From Mycolicibacterium moriokaense (GTDB lineage Bacteria > Actinomycetota > Actinomycetes > Mycobacteriales > Mycobacteriaceae), in assembly GCF_003347205.1 (NCBI RefSeq), contig NZ_QQBJ01000016.1, forward strand, positions 84,252-148,251: DNA of 64,000 nt. The letters run 5' to 3'. Below the pieces are notes generated by a model. That model had not been told where the DNA came from and did no database searches. It saw only the letters and a list, made by a program, of their open reading frames with translations. Positions 39,729 through 48,918 of the stretch are shown piece after piece. The first letter of the stretch is position 1; each line of letters begins with the position of its first letter. Made by a program: the position numbers and the translations under genes.

Positions 39729-41534
39729 TCAGAACCAGTCGTCGCGCATCTCGAGCGTGGTTCGGTCCAGTCGCTCGAGAAGATCGAGCTGCGGTGCGGT
39801 ACGAGGTAGTTCGTAGCGGAAGAAGTATCGCGCCGCCTGGCGCTTGCCGTCATAGAAGTCGCCGGTGGCGCCGTCTGCTGCGACGAACTGCTCCAGCCAG
39901 ATCCAGGCGATCACGACATGACCGAATGCCTCCAGGTAGACCGCGCTGTTGGCCATCGCGGCCTCGACGTCGCCGGAGCCGAACATGCCCGCTGTGACGA
40001 TCGTCAGCCGCTGCCACGACGCCTCGAGGTCGTCGGCCAGTTGCGCAGCCTCTCCCCCGATCGCCCGGCCTCGGCCCACGGTGACACCGAGGCGCGCTCC
40101 GAGCTCGGTCAGGCTGGCACCGCCGCGCTGAGTGACCTTGCGACCCAACAGATCCAAGCTTTGAATGCCATGGGTTCCCTCGTGGATGGGGTTCAGCCGA
40201 TTGTCCCGGTAGTGCTGCTCGACGTCGTACTCGCGGGTGTAGCCGTAGCCGCCATGCACCTGGATCGCCAGATCGTTGGCCGCGGTGCACCACTGCGATG
40301 GCCAGCTCTTGGCCACCGGGGTGAGGATGTCCAACAACAGTGAGGCGCGCTCGCCCTCGTCGGCCGACTCGGGGCACGCCTGTATGTCGATGAGGCGGGC
40401 ACAGTACAGCGCCAAGCCCAGGGCGCCCTCCACGTAAGCCTTCTGCGCCAACAACATTCGCTTGACGTCCGGGTGCTCGACAATCGGAACCTGCGGGGTG
40501 GTCGGATCCTTTGCGGTGATGGGCCGGCCCTGGGGTCGCTCTCGCGCGTACCGCAACGACTTGAGATAGCCGGTGTAACCCAGCGCGACGGCGCCCATGC
40601 CCACACCCAGACGCGCTTCGTTCATCATGTGGAACATGTAGACCAGCCCACGGTGCGGCTCGCCCACCAGGTAGCCCACCGCGCCGGGCCTGCCCCCGGG
40701 TGCGAAGGTGCCGTCGCCGAAGTTGAGCACGGTGTTGGTGATGCCGCGCTGACCCATTTTGTGGTTCAGTCCCGCCAGCGCCACGTCGTTGCGTTCGCCG
40801 ACGTTCCCTTCGGCATCCACCAGGTACTTGGGGACGACGAACAGCGAAATGCCCTTCGTGCCAGACGGGCCGCCGGGAATCTTGGCCAGGACCAGGTTGA
40901 CGATGTTCTCGCTCAGCTCGTGTTCGGCTCCGGAGATCCACATCTTGGTGCCGAACAGCCGGTAGCTGCCGTCATCCTGAGGTTCGGCGCGGGTGGTGAT
41001 GTCCGCCAGCGATGACCCGGCCTGCGTTTCCGACAGCGCCATCGTGCCGGTGAAGCGCCCAGCCAGCATCGGCGCGACGAACGCGGACCGCTGCTCATCG
41101 CTGCCGAATTTGGCGAGCAGGTTGGCGTTGGCGATCGTCAGCATCACGTATCCCGATGTGGCGATGTTGGCCGCCGAGATCCATCCGAAACCGGCCTGCG
41201 CCACGCAGACAGGCAGCTGCGCCCCGCCGAGTTCGTGTTCCATGGTCATACCGAGCAGGTCGGCCTTCGCGAACGCGGCCAGCGCCTCGCCGACCTCCGG
41301 GATGACCGTGACCCGGTTGCCGTCGAAGGTGGGTTCGTTGGCGTCGCTCTTCTTGTTGTGCGGTGCGAAGTACCGCTCGGCGAGCTCCTCGCAGAGTTCG
41401 AGCACGCCGTCAAACGTCTCGCGGGAGTGCTCGGCGAATCGTGCGCGCTTGGTCAGCGCGTCGACATCGAGCCATTCGTACAGCAGGAAGTCGAGATCGC
41501 GTCGCGACATCAGGCTCGAGCGGTTCGCTGTCAA
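39729..41534 (-). CDS. Acyl-CoA dehydrogenase, large FadE type with C-terminal extension
   Basis: 601-aa flavoprotein. The acyl-CoA dehydrogenase core has GTMALSETQAGSSLADI and LFGTKMWISGAEHE (FAD/substrate region) and AIQVHGGYGYTREYDVEQHYRDNR (C-terminal helices). An extra domain of about 150 residues resembles the AcylCoA_DH C-terminal module of 600-aa FadE proteins. I chose TTG at 41534 because AGGAGG lies 4 bp upstream; ATG 41510 is the alternative. The catalytic base is not located with certainty. It introduces a double bond in an acyl-CoA. It stands alone, not in an operon with the cluster. Confidence 0.93.
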   Translation of the reverse strand: MTANRSSLMSRRDLDFLLYEWLDVDALTKRARFAEHSRETFDGVLELCEELAERYFAPHNKKSDANEPTFDGNRVTVIPEVGEALAAFAKADLLGMTMEHELGGAQLPVCVAQAGFGWISAANIATSGYVMLTIANANLLAKFGSDEQRSAFVAPMLAGRFTGTMALSETQAGSSLADITTRAEPQDDGSYRLFGTKMWISGAEHELSENIVNLVLAKIPGGPSGTKGISLFVVPKYLVDAEGNVGERNDVALAGLNHKMGQRGITNTVLNFGDGTFAPGGRPGAVGYLVGEPHRGLVYMFHMMNEARLGVGMGAVALGYTGYLKSLRYARERPQGRPITAKDPTTPQVPIVEHPDVKRMLLAQKAYVEGALGLALYCARLIDIQACPESADEGERASLLLDILTPVAKSWPSQWCTAANDLAIQVHGGYGYTREYDVEQHYRDNRLNPIHEGTHGIQSLDLLGRKVTQRGGASLTELGARLGVTVGRGRAIGGEAAQLADDLEASWQRLTIVTAGMFGSGDVEAAMANSAVYLEAFGHVVIAWIWLEQFVAADGATGDFYDGKRQAARYFFRYELPRTAPQLDLLERLDRTTLEMRDDWF

Positions 41535-41604
41535 AGGTCCTCCTCGCCGCATGTGGGCGTAGAGGCCCACGGCCCAGAGTATGACCTCTCGCGACTATGT
41601 AGTC

Positions 41605-41952
41605 CTACGCCGGTCTCGGTAGTCCTGGGCCGGTCTTGCGGGCATACCGGTGCTCTCGCCGCGCGGCGAAGAACTCGGCCCAGGAATCAACATCGGGGTG
41701 GTCCCTCAGCAGCACGCGTCGCTGGCGTTCGGTCAAACCACCCCAGACCCCGAACTCGATCCGGTTATCGAGTGCGTCGGCGGCGCACTCGGTGACGACT
41801 GGACAGTGCCGGCAGATCAAAGCCGCTTGTCTTTGCGCCGCTCCGCTGACGAACAGTTCGTCGGGGTCCGTCGTGCGACAGCTCGCGTTCGCAACCCAGG
41901 CGTTGCGGGCCTCCTGCTCGCTTCGGATAGAAATGTCTGACCTGACTGTCAT
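41605..41952 (-). CDS. WhiB-family iron-sulfur regulator, WhiB4-like
   Basis: 115 aa. The four cluster-binding cysteines are in SCRTTDPDELF, ICRHCPVVTEC and the spacing C-x2-C-x5-C. The GVWGGLTERQRR turn and a basic C-terminal tail (RREHRYARKTGPG) for DNA binding follow. The stretch RQAALICRHCPVVTECAADA closely resembles M. tuberculosis WhiB4, a redox sensor. The ATG at 41952 is preferred over an open frame to 42222 that has no domain. It is encoded alone, with a long AT-richer upstream region. Confidence 0.9.
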   Translation of the reverse strand: MTVRSDISIRSEQEARNAWVANASCRTTDPDELFVSGAAQRQAALICRHCPVVTECAADALDNRIEFGVWGGLTERQRRVLLRDHPDVDSWAEFFAARREHRYARKTGPGLPRPA

Positions 41953-42444
41953 GTCCGCCCCCTGCGCGTTGTCATTGTTTCCCCACCGGCCCGCCGTTAC
42001 CCCCCAGCGGGACTGTGTTGACCAGAAGTGTAGGTGAACGTATGGCGCTAGCAAATTGTTAGCTGAGTAATTTTTGAAGATGATTGAGGATGCAATTAGC
42101 CGTGCGTGGCAAGACTGTACTGAATCGGTAAAGATACTGGTCAAAACATTGCAATGCGCAATAGTCGGACATGCAGCAAACAATATTTGCTGCGCGTGAG
42201 CCAGCCTGGGGGCCATGATCAAGGCCGAGCGCGGCGGTACAGCTACCCCGTGGTGTCACGGAACGTCGAGTCGAACGGCGCGCCGGGGACGCATTTACCG
42301 GCGCGACCAACCAGAAACACCCTGGCCGATGGCTGGGCCGATCTGTCACCGATGGCACGACTCATGGAGAACCCATGAAACGCGGCACTGAAGGGTGTCG
42401 TTCAACCAGTCCTCTTCCACGCGCCGAGCGGCGCAGGGTCCAGA
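41953..42444. other. Non-coding, AT-richer region upstream of the whiB gene
   Basis: 492 bp with no supportable gene. The first 240 bp are markedly less GC-rich than the surroundings. It includes GCTAGCAAATTGTTAGC (near 42045) and a perfect inverted repeat at 42173-42193. Some of it is probably a long 5' leader or promoter region of whiB; the rest may be decayed DNA at the edge of the accessory block. Confidence 0.5.
42173..42193. repeat. Perfect 21-bp inverted repeat
   Basis: Arms GCAGCAAA and TTTGCTGC flank CAATA. It is isolated in non-coding sequence 220 bp upstream of the whiB start, and is an operator candidate without an assigned regulator. Confidence 0.5.
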
Positions 42445-42732
42445 TCACCGGTGCATATTTCGCCACCACTGACCGGGACTGATTCCTACCCATGCGGTGA
42501 ACCTCCGGGTGCAGTGGCTCTCATCGCAGAATCCAGCGCTCACAGCAACGTCAACGAGGGATGCGTCGGCATTACGGAACCGCACCTTTGCCCGCTCAAT
42601 GCATTGCCGGACCAGCCATTGGTTCGGCGATTCACCTACGGCTTTTCGGGATGCCCGCCGAATTGAGAAGGCGAGAGCCAAGACCACCGGAGCCTCACAC
42701 GCTGGTCCCAATCGCCAAAGAAACGGCGCCAA
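42445..42732 (-). pseudogene. AraC-family regulator remnant (C-terminal part)
   Basis: 95-codon frame whose second half matches the AraC/XylS DNA-binding region: RKAVGESPNQWLVRQCIERA (end of first HTH), LVDVAVSAGFCDESHCTRRF and GISPGQWWRN (second HTH). The N-terminal ligand domain and the first HTH helices are missing, and the residues before about position 25 have no AraC character. AraC proteins are normally about 250-350 aa, so this is a 5'-truncated relic. It lies between whiB and the pucR-like gene. Confidence 0.75.
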
Positions 42733-42800
42733 ACCGCTGACGTCGAAACAGTTGCTAGAGGTCTAACGCTCAGGGGACAAGTTGTGACCAAGACCGGCCA

Positions 42801-44306
42801 CTACCGGTCCATGAGTACCGTCCGGCGTGCGGTAACGGCCACCGACAACGTCATCAATTGTTTCGGATCATTGAGATCAATATCAGTCAGTCTGGCGATC
42901 TGGTCCAGCCGGTAGTAGAGGGACTGGCGGCGTATGTGGAGCCTCTTAGCCGCCTCGGACTTACTTCCCGCACAAGCGATAAATACCTCCAAGGTCGACA
43001 GAAGCTGACTTCCCTTCGAGGAGTCCACAGCGCCGAGAATTCCTATCTGGTCGTCAACGAACTGCTGGATCGCGTCAACGTTGCCGTGTGCGGCTAGCAA
43101 CCGCTCCAGCGCCAACGCTTGCACACTGACCACGGGTTCGTGAACGTGCAGGTCCTGGCCGAGCAACAACGTGTCTCTTGTATCCGCCATTGCCCGTGGC
43201 AAACCTTCGAGGTCGGTTACTACCCGACTCACTGTCATGCACAACTGGGATCGGACAGGTAACACCTCAGTGGCTGCGCGTCGCACCGAGTCGGCGAAAT
43301 TGAGCGACACGCCATCGAGATGGCCTGCCAACAGTCCGCACAACGCCCCGTCGACGAGAGCAAAGATTCCGTGCCCCGCGTTACGGACCAGACCGTCAAC
43401 GATCTCGGCCGCCGATGGCACTCTCTGCGGGTCCACGCAGATACAGACGTACTCGTGGTTCGTACATGCAATGCCCGCCGCCCCCAGCCTCGCTACTAGA
43501 GCGCTTCGATCGACGTTGAGATTTGCCATTAGCTGCTCAAGCAAGATGTGTTGCGCGCGAAGCGCGCCTGCTACGTCCTTCTGTTCTCGGATGAGACACA
43601 GGCCCAGCACGGTGGGGGCCCGCTCAAGAACGGCTTCGACGAGAAGCTCCGAGGGGCCCGCCGTTCCAACGCATAGCCGACCCCACGCCGTCCCCTCAAC
43701 CAATACGGTGACTTCAGTCCGCTGCCCCTCTTCGACCGGAGGACAGTCTCGAGAAGCCGTAACCACCCTGCCGGCGTAGTCGGATAAGCGAGCCCAGGTG
43801 CCGAGCGTCTCGGCCACCTGCTCGATGAGATCGCCCAGCGAAGAGCCTCTCGCCAAGGCCTCGGATAACGCGCGTGAGATCTCGTCGGCATGTCGCAGAC
43901 GAGCGACAGACCGGTCAATCAACTCACTGTTGATTGCTTCCGCCACCTCTGTAAACCGAAGGGTCGGCTGGAGCTCGACAACGGGGAGGCCGACGTCGCG
44001 TGCCTTTGCGATCATCACCGGGGGAACCGCGGAGAACGTTCGACCGATCTCGAAAAATAGTGCTGCAACACCACTTTCAGCCAATCGCTGCACATACAAC
44101 GCGAGTGCTGCCTCGTCTACACCTATCAAACCCACACCGTTTGTCAAAAGGACTTCGCCGCCGCGCAGCAGGGGTGCGATGTCGTAAAGGTCTGCAGTGT
44201 GCACCCACCTGACGGTCTGATCCAAGTGGTCGTTGCCGCTAAGCATCTTGGGGTCCGCGGACTGCAGTACGTGGTGCGCAAGCACTTCACGCAGGGTCAG
44301 AGCCAT
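42801..44306 (-). CDS. PucR-family transcriptional regulator
   Basis: 501 aa. The N-terminal PucR domain (about residues 8-125, with VRWVHTADLYDIAPLLRGGE) is followed by a CdaR GGDEF-like middle region and the C-terminal HTH_30 (about 445-495, SKSEAAKRLHIRRQSLYYRL). The family controls purine or nitrogen-compound catabolism genes, usually as an activator of adjacent operons. It is divergent from the deacetylase operon at 44413. A palindrome (44308-44320) lies immediately upstream of its start codon, suggesting autoregulation. The ATG is at 44306. Codon use is less GC-biased than in the 0-36 kb genes. Confidence 0.92.
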   Translation of the reverse strand: MALTLREVLAHHVLQSADPKMLSGNDHLDQTVRWVHTADLYDIAPLLRGGEVLLTNGVGLIGVDEAALALYVQRLAESGVAALFFEIGRTFSAVPPVMIAKARDVGLPVVELQPTLRFTEVAEAINSELIDRSVARLRHADEISRALSEALARGSSLGDLIEQVAETLGTWARLSDYAGRVVTASRDCPPVEEGQRTEVTVLVEGTAWGRLCVGTAGPSELLVEAVLERAPTVLGLCLIREQKDVAGALRAQHILLEQLMANLNVDRSALVARLGAAGIACTNHEYVCICVDPQRVPSAAEIVDGLVRNAGHGIFALVDGALCGLLAGHLDGVSLNFADSVRRAATEVLPVRSQLCMTVSRVVTDLEGLPRAMADTRDTLLLGQDLHVHEPVVSVQALALERLLAAHGNVDAIQQFVDDQIGILGAVDSSKGSQLLSTLEVFIACAGSKSEAAKRLHIRRQSLYYRLDQIARLTDIDLNDPKQLMTLSVAVTARRTVLMDR

Positions 44307-44307
44307 A

Positions 44308-44320
44308 GGACATTATGTCC
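44308..44320. promoter_or_regulatory. GGACAT-T-ATGTCC palindrome upstream of the pucR-like gene
   Basis: Perfect 13-bp palindrome, one base from the start codon at 44306. An extra ATGTC half-site follows at 44329-44333. Candidate PucR autoregulatory/activator region for the divergent pair. Confidence 0.55.
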
Positions 44321-44412
44321 CCCGTGGGATGTCAAACACATGACAATTCGTCTGTTGCCCAGGTCAAGGCGCCATCGCATCCTGTTCGAATCAGCCAATT
44401 CAAGGGAGCAAT

Positions 44413-45327
44413 ATGACCGCGAAACCCGGGTCGCCGGAAACCCACAGAGCCACGGACGACCCGCCGTCGTGGCGTGAGGGCTCGGCGGCTGTAGCAATGC
44501 TCACCTTTGCCGTAGACATGGAAACCCCAGTGCTGGCCGCGGGCCGCCGCCACGCCGCGAACGCGATGGCCATGTCGCATCAAGCATTCGATGCACGCCG
44601 CGGACTTCCACGGCTGCTTGGAATCCTCGACGAATTCGATCTCAAGGCAACGTTCTTCGTACCAGGCATCTCCGCTGAACGTTGGCCGGAGGCCATCACC
44701 GACATTGCCGAGCGGGGCCACGATATCTCTCATCACAGCTATACCCACCGCCCTTCGACTGAGCTGACCGTAGCCGAGGAACGATGGGAGTTCGAGCGCG
44801 GCTGCGAAGCCCTCGCAGCCCTCGGCATCACGCCAACTGGTTACCGATCCCCGATGTGGGCGGCCACCTGGAACACTGCCGAAATCGCCGTCGAATATGG
44901 CCTCAACTATGACACCAGCCTGATGGACGACGACCGCCCCTACATCATCGAAACGCCCCGTGGGCCCTTGGTGGAGCTTCCGCCGCATTGGTCACTGGAT
45001 GACTGGGAACAGTACGCATATCTACCTGCTCCACATCTGGGTTACGTGATCGAGCCGCCCGAGAAGGCGCTGTCACTGTGGACGGCCGAACTGGACGGTC
45101 TTCGCGAGTTTGGAGGGCTCTTCCAGCTCACCGCCCACTCGTTCCTGTCGGGCCGAGCGGGACGCGCGCAGAACCTCCGCAACATGATCGAGGTGATCCT
45201 CGACCGCGGTGACGTCAGCTTCAGGACCGGAACGCAGCTCCGCGACGCCGTTCTTGCCGACCCGTCCATCGAGCGTCGCAAGCTCGAACCAGTCGAGGTC
45301 GATTCCAGCTCGTATCCCACCTGGTGA
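44413..45327 (+). CDS. Polysaccharide-deacetylase-fold (NodB) hydrolase, cyclic-imidase/PuuE-like
   Basis: 304 aa, no signal peptide, so cytosolic. NodB fold: TFAVDMET carries the Asp in the position of the TFDD motif, HHSYTH is the HxxxH metal motif, and GYRSPMW is motif 3. This subgroup (with PuuE allantoinase and cyclic imide hydrolase) opens ring amides instead of deacetylating peptidoglycan. Together with the creatininase-family enzyme at 48919 and a PucR regulator this points to ring-amide or ureide breakdown; inference. The ATG follows AAGGGAG. It is first in the operon, with the epimerase 13 bp downstream. Confidence 0.85.
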   Translation: MTAKPGSPETHRATDDPPSWREGSAAVAMLTFAVDMETPVLAAGRRHAANAMAMSHQAFDARRGLPRLLGILDEFDLKATFFVPGISAERWPEAITDIAERGHDISHHSYTHRPSTELTVAEERWEFERGCEALAALGITPTGYRSPMWAATWNTAEIAVEYGLNYDTSLMDDDRPYIIETPRGPLVELPPHWSLDDWEQYAYLPAPHLGYVIEPPEKALSLWTAELDGLREFGGLFQLTAHSFLSGRAGRAQNLRNMIEVILDRGDVSFRTGTQLRDAVLADPSIERRKLEPVEVDSSSYPTW

Positions 45328-45340
45328 CTGGAGAATCAAC

Positions 45341-46270
45341 ATGAGCACACTTGTTACAGGCGGTCGAGGCTTCGTGGGTCGGCACTTGGTCGATCAACTG
45401 CTGGCCGAAGGCACCCAAGTCGTCAGCTACAACCGCGATTTCGCAGTCGACGACCGCGTAGGCCTCGCGACAGTCCAGGGCGAACTCTTTGACATTCCTC
45501 GCTTGATCGACACCCTTCAGTTACACGAGGTCGATCGCATCATTCACACGGCCGGCCAGAGCCACCCCGGCGTTTCGATCGAAATACCCTTGACGACGTT
45601 CGCCGCGAACGCCGATGGCACACTAGCGGTTTACGAGTCTGCGCGTGCTGCGGGTGTTCGCCGGATCATCAACTTTTCCTCAGAATGCGCCGTAGGCAAC
45701 GTGGACCCTGGCGCGCCCGTCGATGTGGATGTCAAACCCGAGCCCGCCACGGTATACGGCGTTACCAAGGTAACGGGCGAAATGCTCGGCGCCGTATACA
45801 ACTCGCTCTACAAAATGGAGATTGCCTCGCTGCGCATCACCGAGGTCTTCGGCCCAGGCTTGTGGATGCCAAGCCTGCTCGGCGACATGATCCGCGCGGG
45901 GGTGCGCGGCGAGGACTTTCAACTCGCCACGGGTGCCGATCACCCATTCCAGTTCGTCTACGTTGAGGATGTTGCGACTGCCGCGCGTGCCGCGGCAGTC
46001 GCAGACAATCTGACGCAGGCCATATACAACGTCTCGGGCGGATCTCGCGTCACCGTCGCCGAACTGGCCGATACGCTCAGCGAACTTCTGCCGGACAGCA
46101 GCTACCACATCGGGCCCGGGCTCCTTCCGCAGTGGGACCGCATAGGTGAATTCGACCTGTCTGCGTCCGTACGTGACTTTGGCTACAAGCCTGCCTGGAG
46201 CCTGCGGCAAGGCCTCGAGGCACAGATTGAGTGGATTCGATCGCAAGGCTCGCCAGGGGCGGCTCCATAG
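45341..46270 (+). CDS. NAD-dependent epimerase/dehydratase (extended SDR)
   Basis: 309 aa. The Rossmann motif TGGRGFVG is at about residues 6-13, the active-site Ser in INFSSECAVG and the catalytic YGVTK at about 135-140. A substrate domain with GPGLWMPS and FQFVYVEDVA follows. It could be a nucleotide-sugar epimerase, but the setting (permease, amidohydrolase, SDR) suggests a catabolic hydroxyacid or sugar-derived substrate. The ATG is at 45341, 13 bp after the deacetylase stop. Substrate unknown. Confidence 0.88.
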   Translation: MSTLVTGGRGFVGRHLVDQLLAEGTQVVSYNRDFAVDDRVGLATVQGELFDIPRLIDTLQLHEVDRIIHTAGQSHPGVSIEIPLTTFAANADGTLAVYESARAAGVRRIINFSSECAVGNVDPGAPVDVDVKPEPATVYGVTKVTGEMLGAVYNSLYKMEIASLRITEVFGPGLWMPSLLGDMIRAGVRGEDFQLATGADHPFQFVYVEDVATAARAAAVADNLTQAIYNVSGGSRVTVAELADTLSELLPDSSYHIGPGLLPQWDRIGEFDLSASVRDFGYKPAWSLRQGLEAQIEWIRSQGSPGAAP

Positions 46271-46332
46271 CTCAGTCCAGGTCGAACCTGTACGACCAAG
46301 TACCCCAAGGCATTTAAGGATGGAGGCACAGT

Positions 46333-47130
46333 ATGCGCGAAATGTTAGGTCGTGTCGCCCTTGTGACGGGTGCGGCATCAGGAATAGGTCTTGCCACAGC
46401 CAACGCGCTGGCGCGGGAAGGTGCTGCCGTGGCTCTACTATCACGCCCCGACGATGACTTAGCCGCAGCGCGATCGTTGGTAGAGGCTCACGGTGGTCGC
46501 GTATTCACTGTCGGTGCTGACGTGGGCGACTCCGGCGCCGTCAGAAGGGCGTTCGAAAAGATCGAATCCGAACTCGGAGAAATCGATGCGGTGCACAACA
46601 ACGCAGGCATCTCGATAGTTTCCCCCCTCGCCGACACGACCGACGACGTCTTCGAGTCACTCGTCCGCACTAACCTCGCGGGCTCCTTCTACGTTTTGCG
46701 CGAGTCCGCGCGCGTCATGCAACAACGCCGCCGCGGCGCCATAGTGAACACCGCCTCCGAATTAGCCATAATGGGGCAGGCCGGCTACGTCGCATACACC
46801 GCAACCAAGGGCGCCATTCTCTCGATGACGCGCAGTGCCGCAGCCGAATTGGCGTCGTGGGGCATTCGGGTAAACGCAGTCTGTCCCGGCACCACGAAAA
46901 CTCCGATGTTCCTCGCTGAATTCGACTGTGCTTCTGACCCGGTGGCTGAACTCGCCGAGAACGCGGCGAGCGTGGCGATGCAGAGAATCGCCACACCTTC
47001 GGAAATCGGCGAGGCAGTGGCCTTCCTGCTGTCAGATCGTGCCAGTTACATAACCGGCACCCACCTCATCGCAGACGGCGGGCGCACCACTTGCATGCCC
47101 GCTGGATCCATTGGCGTAGCCGCCGAATAA
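46333..47130 (+). CDS. SDR-family oxidoreductase
   Basis: 265-aa classical SDR: TGAASGIG at residues 12-19, HNNAGIS near 93 and the catalytic Ser/YTATK in NTASELAIMGQAGYVAYTAT. The C-terminal DGGRTTC is usual. The ATG follows TGGAGGCACAGT. It is third in the PucR-adjacent operon, between the epimerase and an APC permease. It would oxidise a hydroxyl produced in the pathway. Confidence 0.9.
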   Translation: MREMLGRVALVTGAASGIGLATANALAREGAAVALLSRPDDDLAAARSLVEAHGGRVFTVGADVGDSGAVRRAFEKIESELGEIDAVHNNAGISIVSPLADTTDDVFESLVRTNLAGSFYVLRESARVMQQRRRGAIVNTASELAIMGQAGYVAYTATKGAILSMTRSAAAELASWGIRVNAVCPGTTKTPMFLAEFDCASDPVAELAENAASVAMQRIATPSEIGEAVAFLLSDRASYITGTHLIADGGRTTCMPAGSIGVAAE

Positions 47131-47166
47131 GCCAATCGCCCTACACCCCAACAGAAAAGGAAAGCC

Positions 47167-48609
47167 ATGACCACGTCCGCAGACAGTCCCGAACCGCAAT
47201 CTCGATTAGAACAACTCGGCTACTCACAACAGCTGGAGCGGCGGCTCAATATTCCGGAGGTCGTCGGTCTGGCGATGGCAGACGTGTCACCTGCTATGGC
47301 AGTGCTTTTCCTGTCGGCCGGCGTCTTCTTCGTTGGTGGCACCTTCTCCATCGGCGCTGGGTTGATCCTGTCCGTCGTCGTGGTGCTAATCGCTTTCTGC
47401 CTGGGTGAACTCGCCGGAATGTTCCCAATCGCCGGCGGAATGTACTCGCTGGTCCGTCGGGTACTGCCCGGACCTATCTCGTGGATCACAATGTTCAACT
47501 ACCTCATTCAGGGAGTTGTGATCCCTGCCAGCATCGCGCTGGGAATCGTCGGATTTCTTAAAAATCTAATCCCGGGTATTGGTGTGCCAGACACCATCCT
47601 GGCCGTCGTACTACTCGCGTTAGCCACAGCGCTAGCCCTTACCAAGGTCGAGGTGGGGGCATTGGCGACCGGAGCCATGGTCGTCGTGGAGTGTATGGTG
47701 CTCGGCATCATCACGGTGGCCGCGCTTCTGCACCCGCATCAGCACTTGGCCGATGTCACTTTGCATCCCGTCGTCTTGACGAACGGTCAACTCACCGCGG
47801 TTACCTTCGCTATCATGCTTGCTACCCTTGCGCCCGCATTCAATGTCATCAACGGCTACGATGCCGCTCTCGGATTCTCTGAAGAGCTCAAAGGGGGCGA
47901 GAAGAAGATCGCCAAGGCTGTCATTCTCTCGGCAATCTTGGCCTGCCTCTTGATCATGATCCCACTGATCTCGGCCGTCATCGCAGCTCCGGACCTCAAG
48001 GAGTTCTTCAGCGCCCCTGCCCCAGTTATCTACTCCGTCGAGGCATCCCTGGGTGCGAAGGCGCGCATCATCATCGACATCGGCGTGATCATCGCTTTGT
48101 TCAACGCAATGCTTTCGCTGCTCATGTACTTCGGCCGCGGTGTATACACCACGGGCCGCGATGAAGCATGGCCGACCTCCGTGAACCGAGTCATCGGTAG
48201 TTTGAACAGGTTTCGCGCTCCGGGCGCCGGTGTGATGGTGCTTGCCATCCCTGCCGCAGTCCTGGTGTTCACCTCGGCGCTGAACTTCCTGATCATCTTC
48301 GCGGGAACCGTAATCGCCGCGGTCTACTTCTGCATAGGCCTGGCGGCGCTCTGGAGCCGACGCAGCATGCCCGACGAGCCTCGACCGTACAAGATGCCGC
48401 TTTGGCCGCTGCCGGCGCTGATCGTCATCGGGTTCACCGGAGTCGCCCTTGCAACCCAGGAGACCCAGTACCTCATCGGCGAGGTCGTCCTGATCGTCGT
48501 GGCACTCGCATGTTGGGCTGGCTCCAAGAGGTGGTCGCCGCAGCGAACTGAGCGCAGCACCGATACAACGCGAGAGCTCGACCGCGAACCGAGCCGCGAA
48601 CTGCCCTAG
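47167..48609 (+). CDS. APC-superfamily amino-acid/amine permease
   Basis: 480-aa membrane protein with about 12 helices. The N-terminal PEVVGLAMADVSPAMAVLF, the helix-2 loop PIAGGMYSLVRRVLPGPISW and GYDAALGFSEELKGGEKKI are typical of APC transporters, which bring in amino acids, polyamines or related amines with H+ or Na+. A hydrophilic C-terminal tail of about 40 residues is Arg/Glu-rich. The ATG is at 47167 after AAAAGGAAAGCC. It probably imports the substrate of the PucR-controlled pathway. Confidence 0.92.
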   Translation: MTTSADSPEPQSRLEQLGYSQQLERRLNIPEVVGLAMADVSPAMAVLFLSAGVFFVGGTFSIGAGLILSVVVVLIAFCLGELAGMFPIAGGMYSLVRRVLPGPISWITMFNYLIQGVVIPASIALGIVGFLKNLIPGIGVPDTILAVVLLALATALALTKVEVGALATGAMVVVECMVLGIITVAALLHPHQHLADVTLHPVVLTNGQLTAVTFAIMLATLAPAFNVINGYDAALGFSEELKGGEKKIAKAVILSAILACLLIMIPLISAVIAAPDLKEFFSAPAPVIYSVEASLGAKARIIIDIGVIIALFNAMLSLLMYFGRGVYTTGRDEAWPTSVNRVIGSLNRFRAPGAGVMVLAIPAAVLVFTSALNFLIIFAGTVIAAVYFCIGLAALWSRRSMPDEPRPYKMPLWPLPALIVIGFTGVALATQETQYLIGEVVLIVVALACWAGSKRWSPQRTERSTDTTRELDREPSRELP

Positions 48610-48918
48610 GTGTACTGACCTGGGCCCCGCAGCGCGCGGGCCACCGCAAAGCGCGGATGGTGGCTTTCACCGCGTCGACTCATGCGAAAGGCTAAGCGAT
48701 GCAGTACTTCCGATCCTTCCCCGCCAATTGCTCGCTGTTCGAGCGATAATGAGTTCACGTAGTCGTGTCACATGAAGCCCTTTTCGGAAACCGGGACAAC
48801 CACGCCTGCGATGGCTATTGCACCCAATTAGGCCCACCTTTGAAGTTCGGCTCACTTTCGATACCGAAGGCCGCGCGCAGCCGAACTCGAATGAAATCGC
48901 CAAAGACTGGAGATACAA
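48610..48918. other. Non-coding gap between permease and amidohydrolase
   Basis: 309 bp. I see no gene or strong hairpin here, only moderate-GC sequence. It may hold an independent promoter for the 48919 gene. Confidence 0.5.

Noticed and set aside
41953-42222. N-terminal extension of the WhiB protein
   Set aside because: Frame is open but the extra residues have no WhiB character; start at 41952 gives the normal size.
44413-45327. Secreted peptidoglycan deacetylase
   Set aside because: No signal peptide, and it is within a PucR catabolic operon; PuuE/cyclic-imidase-type motifs fit better.
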